The notes under the pieces are model-generated. The model had not been told where the DNA came from, did no database searches, and saw only the letters and a list, made by a program, of their open reading frames with translations. Below, piece after piece: positions 43,627 to 49,761 of a stretch of 62,148 nucleotides of DNA. Position 1 is the first letter of the stretch. Every line of letters starts with the position of its first letter. The position numbers and the translations under genes are program-made. This DNA is from a virus: IMG/VR virus record IMGVR_UViG_3300048778_000140, positions 1 through 62,148 of that record; one strand, given 5' to 3'.

Positions 43627-44032
43627 TCTTTGGCCTCGGGGGAATGAGTTTCTTGGGGAGGGTTTTGCGGATGACCATCGTTATCTTTTGCGTTTGGTTT
43701 TCGAGGGTTCCCATGAACAACGGGGTCGTTGTCAGGGACAGATGCGGGTGCATCCAATCCTGAAACGGGTCAACAAAGATATGGACCATCTCATGCACGA
43801 CTGCCGTGATTAAATGGTCCATTTCTCCCGCTTCAAAATCTAACCGGGACTGCCTATAAAACGTCAGGGTGGAGTACATATACAAGGAGTTGATGTCGTT
43901 CTCCGCATACGTGCCTATTTTGTCTTCCGCCTCGGAAAACTCGACAAGGATCGTCCACCCGGACAGATTAAAGTAGTCCGAGAGATTCTCTACGAAACCA
44001 ACAACCCAGCTTTCGTAAGCTGATCTCTTCAT
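43601..44032 (-). CDS. HExxH zinc metalloprotease-like protein, 143 aa
   Basis: ITAVVHEMVHIFVDPF provides the HExxH zinc site with a helical context like SprT/Wss1-type or minigluzincin proteases. No third ligand is certain. It sits among head/tail genes and could process virion proteins. It overlaps the 312-aa gene by 26 nt. Confidence 0.6.
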   Translation of the reverse strand: MKRSAYESWVVGFVENLSDYFNLSGWTILVEFSEAEDKIGTYAENDINSLYMYSTLTFYRQSRLDFEAGEMDHLITAVVHEMVHIFVDPFQDWMHPHLSLTTTPLFMGTLENQTQKITMVIRKTLPKKLIPPRPKNGKHHTTV

Positions 44033-44047
44033 GTTTACCCTTCGGAA

Positions 44048-44698
44048 CTAGCTATCGCGCAGAACTGATTTATCCAGAGCGTCCGCGTAGTTCAACACAG
44101 TGCGCTGGCCCGCAGAAGACATCTTGCCAAACTGCGGCTTTCTCCGCCACTCCATGTACCTCGGATTGTCGGGCAGAAGGATGTCCTGGCAGATGCTGCA
44201 AACGCCGACTTCTACGCCGACATCGTTGCGGTGCCACTGGTAGGACGTTCGTCCTTGAAGGTCCTTGAAACCCTCGCCGATCTTGTTACTGCCCGCGATG
44301 TGCTCGCAGATACCGTGGAGATACTCGTCGTTGCGTTTCTTCGTGCGCTCCAAAGCAATCTGACGGTCCTGGAACAGCTTCTCGTTTTCTTCGTCAGCGA
44401 CCTGCTTGCGGGACTTGAGCGGAGCTTTGGGTGTCGCCAGGTCCTTGATGGCTCCGGCCAGTTCGGCGGTGGCAGATTGGGACGCCAGCAACTGCTTCTG
44501 CATCGAAGCAATAATGGTGAGCAAATCAGTTTGCGTCAAGGCAGGTAAAGTTTCGGGTTCGGCCTGGGTTTCCACAACTTCGTTTTCAACGGCTGTTGAA
44601 TCAACGGATTCGGGTGAAACTGGGTTCTTGCGGGGTCTTCCTGCGGGCATAGCGGTCTCCTCGGGCAAATCCGGCCCGGCGGGTTGGGTTGTGTCCAT
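44048..44698 (-). CDS. Hypothetical protein with AT-hook-like start and CxxC, 216 aa
   Basis: Starts Met-Asp inside a repeat copy. AGRPRKNP near residue 19 is an AT-hook-like DNA-contact motif. The middle is coiled coil and CSICQD near residue 165 may bind metal. The role is unknown. Confidence 0.5.
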   Translation of the reverse strand: MDTTQPAGPDLPEETAMPAGRPRKNPVSPESVDSTAVENEVVETQAEPETLPALTQTDLLTIIASMQKQLLASQSATAELAGAIKDLATPKAPLKSRKQVADEENEKLFQDRQIALERTKKRNDEYLHGICEHIAGSNKIGEGFKDLQGRTSYQWHRNDVGVEVGVCSICQDILLPDNPRYMEWRRKPQFGKMSSAGQRTVLNYADALDKSVLRDS

Positions 44699-44707
44699 TA
44701 GCTGGAC
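44693..44707 (-). repeat. 15-bp repeat supplying a start codon
   Basis: Minus-strand GTCCAGCTAATGGAC, whose ATGGAC is the Met-Asp start at 44698. Confidence 0.9.
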
Positions 44708-44710
44708 TGA

Positions 44711-45382
44711 TTAGTTTTGATTGCGGTACTGACGGAGTTTCTTGTACCAAATGGAGTTCTCTCCGCCGGACGGGGGTCCGAATTCGGCGAGAACCTGGGC
44801 TTCGGTCAAAATCTTCTTCTCGATGAAACGCAGAAGAATAGACCGCCAGCCTATATGAGAAGCTCTAAGCATAATATCGCGGGCCCGGTCGAACTCGTAC
44901 TTCGAGAATTCGGGCATGACACCGAGAGTAGCATACCCGGCGTAAGCGAAAGTGTTGCCGCCCCATTCGGGTTTGGCTGTGCCGGACGTGGCGTAGAGGG
45001 CTATGTCCCCAAGGATTCCGCCTTGCGTAATATAGAGGGCTGTGTACAGGTGATGGAGCTTCTGGAGGAATAACGAGCAGTCCATCGGGCGGCCTGTGCG
45101 GTCTTGGTGGAAGAACTCTTGATCTTCGTGTCTTTGGCGACGAGTTCCGGCAGAGTTATAGTTCATCTCCTGGAGACGGGCCGTGTGTTCTTTGAGGCTG
45201 AGCCGGGGTTGGGCGAGGCACCAAGAGCACTGGTACTTGCGTCCGCCCTCGCAAGAGGAGTCTCGGTCGAAGAAATTCCAGGTCAGGAGACGGAAGCAAG
45301 AACTACACTCGCGGCCCCGGACCTCGTTATCTACCCCGGCTTCGTAGTTTATAACGTCGTAGTCGGATTGAATTAGTCCCAT
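44711..45382 (-). CDS. Zinc-finger-containing hypothetical protein, 223 aa
   Basis: The start at 45382 overlaps the GroES stop (TAATG); the longer frame to 45505 runs inside GroES. CSSC and CSWC knuckles near residues 27 and 54 suggest a zinc site, followed by an alpha-helical body. No family is recognised. Confidence 0.55.
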   Translation of the reverse strand: MGLIQSDYDVINYEAGVDNEVRGRECSSCFRLLTWNFFDRDSSCEGGRKYQCSWCLAQPRLSLKEHTARLQEMNYNSAGTRRQRHEDQEFFHQDRTGRPMDCSLFLQKLHHLYTALYITQGGILGDIALYATSGTAKPEWGGNTFAYAGYATLGVMPEFSKYEFDRARDIMLRASHIGWRSILLRFIEKKILTEAQVLAEFGPPSGGENSIWYKKLRQYRNQN

Positions 45383-45663
45383 TAGAGAACCCCGAGTATT
45401 TCTTCCTCGCGGAGAATAAGCAAGTCCTCTCCGTCGATCTTGACCTCGGTTCCAGAATACTTTCCAAACAGAACCCGGTCCTTGACAGAAACATCGACGG
45501 GCCACAACTTTCCATCACTTCTCCAAACGCCTTTTCCTATTGCAAGAACTTCCCCTTCTAAAGGCTTTTCTTTGGCTACGTCTGGTATATAAAGTCCGCT
45601 CTGAGTCTTCTCTTCGACTTCGACGACTTTAACTACTACTCGGTCGCGCAAGGGCTTAAACAT
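45382..45663 (-). CDS. groES: GroES co-chaperonin, 93 aa
   Basis: [19 protein letters not shown], then [18 protein letters not shown], then [15 protein letters not shown] with the C-terminal [14 protein letters not shown] are the full GroES pattern, including the mobile loop region. The start at 45663 is preferred over 45681. A phage co-chaperonin would pair with host GroEL to fold capsid or tail proteins, as T4 gp31 does. A degenerate repeat copy lies upstream at 45676-45690. Confidence 0.9.
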   Translation of the reverse strand: MFKPLRDRVVVKVVEVEEKTQSGLYIPDVAKEKPLEGEVLAIGKGVWRSDGKLWPVDVSVKDRVLFGKYSGTEVKIDGEDLLILREEEILGVL

Positions 45664-45692
45664 ACAAACTCCTCTGTCCATTTCTCGGGCGG

Positions 45693-45953
45693 TTAGTTGG
45701 GGAGCCAGAGCTTTGGCTCAGGTTCTTTGTTCGGGTCGGGGAAAGCCTCGTTCAGCTTGGCCTCAATTTCCTTGACCGTTGCTTCTGCGAGTTGGTTGTC
45801 CTCCGCAGAGTCGGCGTTGACAGCAATGTCTCGCTCAAGAGTAATCGAGCCGTCTTCACCTTTTACAACAAGGGCAAGGACGTGGCCTATGACCCCATCA
45901 TAGTATTTGGTGTGGTCTATATCCGACGTTTCTACACCTATCGTGATTGCCAT
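45693..45953 (-). CDS. Hypothetical protein, 86 aa
   Basis: The ATG follows GAGGT after a repeat copy. It is a small acidic alpha/beta protein with no recognised family, transcribed ahead of GroES. Confidence 0.6.
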   Translation of the reverse strand: MAITIGVETSDIDHTKYYDGVIGHVLALVVKGEDGSITLERDIAVNADSAEDNQLAEATVKEIEAKLNEAFPDPNKEPEPKLWLPN

Positions 45954-45966
45954 TTTACCTCACTTA

Positions 45967-45981
45967 GTCCATTAACCGGAC
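45967..45981 (-). repeat. 15-bp repeat upstream of RBS
   Basis: Minus-strand GTCCGGTTAATGGAC, then TAAGTGAGGTAAA and the ATG at 45953. Confidence 0.9.
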
Positions 45982-46069
45982 AAACTTCTTGTCTTGGAAA
46001 TACTAATGATTCCCAGATACGGAGGCCCAGCCGTTTGCCAGCGGGCTTCCGTATCGTGGGCGTGTGCCA

Positions 46070-46807
46070 TTAGATAGTCGAAAGCGTGAACTCCAGAGGA
46101 GTCACCTTGACCACAGCACCTGCAACGGTTGTGTACGTCAGCGTTGCGAAGAAGTTCAACGCTGTGTAGGCAACTACCGAGGCTCCCGCTGTGTAAGCAC
46201 GGGTGGCGTAGGTGGGTGTGGAGCCGTAAGCTGGGCCGTAGTGTACCCCGAAGTATTCACCACCCAGAATCTGCGTGGTAGAATCCCAGAAGAACGAAGC
46301 GCCTGCCAAGAAGTTGTAGGTTCCAGTCGCCGCTGTTGTGGTTCCGGCTACCGAGAAGAGAGCAGCCGAAGCGGAAACGAGGGCGGCGTTTCCACCTGTA
46401 CCAGCAGCCAGCGCGGTTGCCATAGTAGCCGCAGAACACTGATATACGTTGATAGTTGGGGCCACAGAGCAAGCACCAACCGACACCACATACCGGCCTT
46501 GAATCTCTAACGCGAGGGGGTGACCGTCGAAGCTGGACGAACTAAAGAATGGAGACGCCCCGCGATCCTCGCCGGTACGACCAAAGTTGTTCTTCAGCGC
46601 CGCCGCGTTCCGGTTAATGTCAAGCGGAGTTTTGGTTCCGATTACCGAAGTCTGAAGAGGGACGCTGGCAAAGTACGGAAGGTTAGTTCCGGAGTCGGTC
46701 TGAACCTGGAACAGACCAGTAGAGGCCGAACCTGAAGTTGCTGTCACGGTTGCGAAAGTGTTGCGTGTTGTGCCGAATCCGGCAGAAGAGAAGGAATCAG
46801 AGTTCAT
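46070..46807 (-). CDS. Probable virion (decoration or head) protein, 245 aa
   Basis: Ser/Thr/Ala/Gly-rich beta protein without charge clusters (ASTGLFQVQTDSGTNLP, then FLAGASFFWDSTTQ), typical of phage surface or head-fibre proteins. It lies between the capsid block and GroES. No named family. Confidence 0.5.
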   Translation of the reverse strand: MNSDSFSSAGFGTTRNTFATVTATSGSASTGLFQVQTDSGTNLPYFASVPLQTSVIGTKTPLDINRNAAALKNNFGRTGEDRGASPFFSSSSFDGHPLALEIQGRYVVSVGACSVAPTINVYQCSAATMATALAAGTGGNAALVSASAALFSVAGTTTAATGTYNFLAGASFFWDSTTQILGGEYFGVHYGPAYGSTPTYATRAYTAGASVVAYTALNFFATLTYTTVAGAVVKVTPLEFTLSTI

Positions 46808-46873
46808 TTTGTGTCCTTTGTTGGTTGGTTGCCTTGTTCGGCTGTTGAGGTCATTTCGGCCATAAGCCCGAAA

Positions 46874-47509
46874 TTATGTTATTGTCTCCGCGTGGGAACC
46901 CGGAGCCTTCAGGGGTTTGAAGATAGCCTCGGCGTCGAGCTTGGACCCGTTGAAGAAAATTGCAACCGCTCCGCCAGGCTCCACTAGAAGGGCGGTATGC
47001 TTCCCTTTTAGTAGCGTTCCTATTTCATGGATGATTGACGAGTGCGCAACAATTAACGGGGGAACCCCGCACTTAGAAAACAACTCTACTGCTTCTTGCA
47101 GGCACGGGCCAATTCTTTGCTTGAAATCGTTCAGAGATTCTCCGCCCGGAATAGGGGTATCGGGGTCATCCAAGTATGTTTGAAGGTTGGCTTCGGACTC
47201 GGGAGTGCGCTTCTGACCCGAAAATTCTCCTACGTCGAGGGCCTGCAAAGCCGCAGATGTGTGTACTTGGGCGTGCTCGACTTCGGCTATGATGTCGGCT
47301 GTCTGAGTTGCTCTTTGTTTATCGGAGCAAAAGATGTGGGAGATTTCTATTGGCGCAAAAAGCTCGGCCAGTTCCCGCGCCTCTTTTACGCCCACCGAAT
47401 CGAGGGGAGGGTTTGCTTGCCCTCGGAACGAATTTGAGGCGTTCAAGGCTGTTCTGCCATGTCTGGCAACGAAGCAGACCGCAGTTCCTTTAGGGATTTT
47501 CAGTGGCAT
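46874..47509 (-). CDS. Histidine phosphatase (phosphoglycerate-mutase-like), 211 aa
   Basis: The start at 47509 gives MPLKIPKG. The phosphohistidine motif is FVARHGRTALN, followed by FCSDKQRATQTA, GGESLNDF and the second catalytic His in IVAHSSIIHE. All elements of a branch-1 histidine phosphatase are present. The phage substrate is unknown. Confidence 0.85.
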   Translation of the reverse strand: MPLKIPKGTAVCFVARHGRTALNASNSFRGQANPPLDSVGVKEARELAELFAPIEISHIFCSDKQRATQTADIIAEVEHAQVHTSAALQALDVGEFSGQKRTPESEANLQTYLDDPDTPIPGGESLNDFKQRIGPCLQEAVELFSKCGVPPLIVAHSSIIHEIGTLLKGKHTALLVEPGGAVAIFFNGSKLDAEAIFKPLKAPGSHAETIT

Positions 47510-47801
47510 TCGGTTCTCCGAATAAGTTTTTGGTGGTAAACCCGGCCACCATCGGCCCGGGGCCCGGCTCGGGCGCAGGATAATCAAACTGAAGTTCTCC
47601 CATTTCGGCTTCTAGTTCCCGGACAAACTCTCTCAGGTCTTCGTGTTCGGCGTAGGGGGATTTTCTTGCGAGAAGCAGTTCGACCGCGAACTTCCGGTAG
47701 TCGTGGGGGGCACTGTCGTTACGGGCCACATCCCGGAGGATCGAATCAGTAAGATGTTGCAGGTGGGAGTAGTGGTCGTCGAGCGGGTCTGCTAGGATCA
47801 T
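47490..47801 (-). CDS. Hypothetical protein, 103 aa
   Basis: The start at 47801 (MILADPLDDHY) overlaps an upstream TGA. It is an acidic helical protein with a Pro/Gly-rich C-terminus (PAPEPGPGPM). No family is recognised. Confidence 0.55.
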   Translation of the reverse strand: MILADPLDDHYSHLQHLTDSILRDVARNDSAPHDYRKFAVELLLARKSPYAEHEDLREFVRELEAEMGELQFDYPAPEPGPGPMVAGFTTKNLFGEPNATENP

Positions 47802-48034
47802 AGGTTTCCTTGGTCTTGGGTAACGGACGAGAAATAATGTAAAAAGTGCGGGCCGATGAACTCTCGGTTTTGGACCGACGTTGCCCGGTTCGGCTTCTGA
47901 GCGGACAAGCAGGGAGATCGTCCGTTGCTTAACCAACTCGTCGTCCTTACCTGCCGGAACAATCTTGCCTCCGCTCTAGGGCTAGTAGAGAAGCGGTTTG
48001 ACCCCTGCTGAACAAAGGCCCGCTGGAAGTCCAT
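47798..48034 (-). CDS. Doubtful ORF, 78 aa, in a 335-nt gap
   Basis: Between 47802 and 48136 no convincing gene is seen. This frame starts at the Met-Asp of a repeat copy and ends with an ATGA overlap, which favours it, but its composition (many Arg, Ser, Gln) and lack of a ribosome site argue against it. The rest of the gap holds a GGGGGTCGG/CCGACCCCC stem around 48060-48091. Confidence 0.3.
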   Translation of the reverse strand: MDFQRAFVQQGSNRFSTSPRAEARLFRQVRTTSWLSNGRSPCLSAQKPNRATSVQNREFIGPHFLHYFSSVTQDQGNL

Positions 48035-48043
48035 TAACTGGAC
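48029..48043 (-). repeat. 15-bp repeat in gene-poor gap
   Basis: Plus-strand GTCCATTAACTGGAC between the KTSC-like gene and the doubtful ORF. Confidence 0.9.
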
Positions 48044-48136
48044 TAAACTTGAAGGAGCGGGGGTCGGAGAAAGGAGAGAAGCCGACCCCCGGGACCGCCG
48101 CGAAAAGGAGGAGTATGCGCGACGGTCGATCTTGAT

Positions 48137-48358
48137 TTAACTTACTCTAGTAATTTCGTGCCCACCCTTTACAAAGACCTGGTGGAAGAATTTTCCGTGG
48201 CTGTCCGCTTCTCCAAACGCTATGGCCTTGTCTTGATCGACATTCTGGACAGCGAAGGTTCCGTCGTTGAGCTTGACGGTCAAGCGTTGGGCTCTCGGGT
48301 CGTACCGGGCCTCATGTACGTTCGTGCTCGGCTTCAAGCGCATGGGGATGTCGGCCAT
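48137..48358 (-). CDS. KTSC-domain-like protein, 73 aa
   Basis: NVHEARYDPRAQRLTVKL, then GTFAVQNVDQDKAIAFGEA and HGKFFHQVF follow the KTSC domain pattern, a small beta domain with a terminal S/H-GKFF block. The family's function is unknown, though it is common in phages and on some lysyl-tRNA synthetases. Confidence 0.6.
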   Translation of the reverse strand: MADIPMRLKPSTNVHEARYDPRAQRLTVKLNDGTFAVQNVDQDKAIAFGEADSHGKFFHQVFVKGGHEITRVS

Positions 48359-48483
48359 TACTTCTCTGCCTTCTTGTCCACTTTTCGGGCAACGAGTCGT
48401 CCATCAGGAAGTCGTAAAGCAATACCCACGTGTTTGGGAAGGGGCCGGAAATCGGGAAGAAATAGAACGTAGTGCTCGTCCAT
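48358..48483 (-). CDS. Hypothetical protein, 41 aa
   Basis: The Met-Asp start comes from a degenerate repeat (48478-48492, GTCCATTAGTTGGGC on the plus strand). A basic peptide with no recognised family, coupled by overlaps on both sides. Confidence 0.45.
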   Translation of the reverse strand: MDEHYVLFLPDFRPLPKHVGIALRLPDGRLVARKVDKKAEK

Positions 48484-48575
48484 TAGTTGGGCTCCTTTAT
48501 GTTGGCCCCAAAGGCCAGGTAGGTCAGAAACCCGAAGCAAGCCGCCAACCCGAGTATGGTTAGGAAGAGGAGCAT
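48483..48575 (-). CDS. Tiny membrane protein, 30 aa
   Basis: Begins MLLFLTILGLAACFGFL; almost the whole peptide is one membrane helix. Its stop overlaps the next start (TAATG). Confidence 0.45.
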   Translation of the reverse strand: MLLFLTILGLAACFGFLTYLAFGANIKEPN

Positions 48576-48688
48576 TACTTTTTCTTCGGCTTCTTCTTGG
48601 TCTTCGGTCTGGGTTTGGTTCCGTAGTAGACAGCGGTCGTGCTGGGAAGTGCGGCGGACGTTACTGCTGAGGCGGGGCTGGCGGGCAT
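48575..48688 (-). CDS. Small Lys/Pro-tailed peptide, 37 aa
   Basis: Begins MPASPASAVTSA and ends in a basic KPRPKTKKKPKKK tail. It overlaps the upstream gene by 28 nt. May be real, judging by coupling only. Confidence 0.35.
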   Translation of the reverse strand: MPASPASAVTSAALPSTTAVYYGTKPRPKTKKKPKKK

Positions 48689-48828
48689 GTGGGCTCCAAA
48701 AGTTTTTCTGCTTCTTCGAGATATTCTTCGCACTGAGAACAAGTACAACCGCAATCTTCGTCGAGCCAAAGGTGGACAAGGAACCGAAATCTCTCGCAGG
48801 CTGACTTGTATTTTTCTAGGTCGGTCAT
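48661..48828 (-). CDS. Cysteine-containing hypothetical protein, 55 aa
   Basis: The start at 48828 overlaps the GIY-YIG stop. DCGCTCSQCEEY could bind zinc. An acidic helix follows. No family. Confidence 0.5.
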   Translation of the reverse strand: MTDLEKYKSACERFRFLVHLWLDEDCGCTCSQCEEYLEEAEKLLEPTCPPAPPQQ

Positions 48829-49631
48829 GGGGTCTCCACGTTCTTGACTCGAATTTCTTGTTCGGGGCCGAAGCCTACGCGGTTTGATAGCTGGTAGCCC
48901 AAAGCGACCGGGGGTTGCTGGAAGGAATCGAGAGGGAAAGTTGCTCTTCGGCGATCCCAAGCTCTCTCCATACTGGCTTTAATCTTAGCCTTGGTCTCTT
49001 CCGTCTGTTTTGTTCCCAGTTTGTGGTTTCCGGTGTGGTTCTTGGCGATGTTCGCTCGTCCTTCGGGAGTATGATGCTTTCCCGTATTAGCGGCGGACAT
49101 GCGGGCCGCGTACTCGGGGTCTTTCCATCTTTCTTTGCATTTGTCCCCGATTAACTTCTTAATTTCATCCGTGTGGGGTTGACCCAGGTCGTGGCGACCA
49201 AACATCGGGTTGCGCTCCCCGACTAAAAGACCTTTACGGGATTCTGAAGCTCGCTTCTTGTTCTCGGGGTTCTGCCACCACTCTTTGCTCTTCTTTGAAA
49301 TCTTAACTTTGTTCTCTGGGAGGTGTCTACCAGCCCGACCACCCAACATTCTGTTATATCCAACAGAGGGGTCGGTGGCATTAAAATGAGCGATGTAGAA
49401 GGTTTCGAGTTCGTTGCCCTCTTCTCGACTGGGCGCCTCGTCTATTTTCTCAATAACGAAGGAGTCTTTTCCGTGGTCTCGAATTGCTTGGTGAAAATCT
49501 TGTGGGGCCTTCTTAACGAGGGCGTCGTACAAATGACGACTCCAACGCCTCCGCAGAATCTGTACCGTCTGCCCGACGTAGATAATACCGTTAGTCGAGT
49601 CTGTGACTTTGTAAATGCTTACTGTTTCCAT
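48825..49631 (-). CDS. GIY-YIG homing endonuclease, 268 aa
   Basis: The N-terminal catalytic domain reads SIYKVTDSTNGIIYVGQTV with Arg in RRRWSRH and Glu in EEGNELETFYIAHF. The C-terminal half holds NUMOD-type DNA-binding repeats (MLGGRAGRHLPENKVKIS, RNPMFGRH, TGKHHTPEGRANIAKN). It is the I-TevI/SegA-type plan. It lies directly downstream of the intron-rich capsid gene with its own promoter and may mobilise the ORF-less introns there. Confidence 0.9.
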   Translation of the reverse strand: METVSIYKVTDSTNGIIYVGQTVQILRRRWSRHLYDALVKKAPQDFHQAIRDHGKDSFVIEKIDEAPSREEGNELETFYIAHFNATDPSVGYNRMLGGRAGRHLPENKVKISKKSKEWWQNPENKKRASESRKGLLVGERNPMFGRHDLGQPHTDEIKKLIGDKCKERWKDPEYAARMSAANTGKHHTPEGRANIAKNHTGNHKLGTKQTEETKAKIKASMERAWDRRRATFPLDSFQQPPVALGYQLSNRVGFGPEQEIRVKNVETP

Positions 49632-49658
49632 TTTGTCCTCATCTTGCCATGAGGGTTT

Positions 49659-49682
49659 GGGGCCGAGGGCAAGCTCGACCCC
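49659..49682 (-). other. Hairpin in leader of the GIY-YIG gene
   Basis: On the minus strand GGGGTCGAG and CTCGGCCCC form a 9-bp stem (one G-U) with a 6-nt loop, just upstream of the ribosome site. It could terminate capsid transcripts poorly or limit nuclease translation. Confidence 0.45.
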
Positions 49683-49708
49683 TTACCGTCTGATTCGAAT
49701 CTACTTGT

Positions 49709-49736
49709 ATTATACCACACTTTCATGCTTCTGCAA
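49709..49736 (-). promoter_or_regulatory. Extended -10 promoter for the GIY-YIG gene
   Basis: Minus strand TTGCAG, a 16-nt spacer ending TGTGG, then TATAAT (49714-49709). It lies in the 130-nt gap between the capsid stop and the nuclease ATG. Confidence 0.6.
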
Positions 49737-49761
49737 CAAGTATTTTCGAACTATTTTCGTC

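Noticed and set aside
47802-48060. tRNA-like stretch with a D-arm-like GAGTTGGTTAAG
   Set aside because: No T-loop consensus or 7-bp acceptor pairing could be built on either strand.
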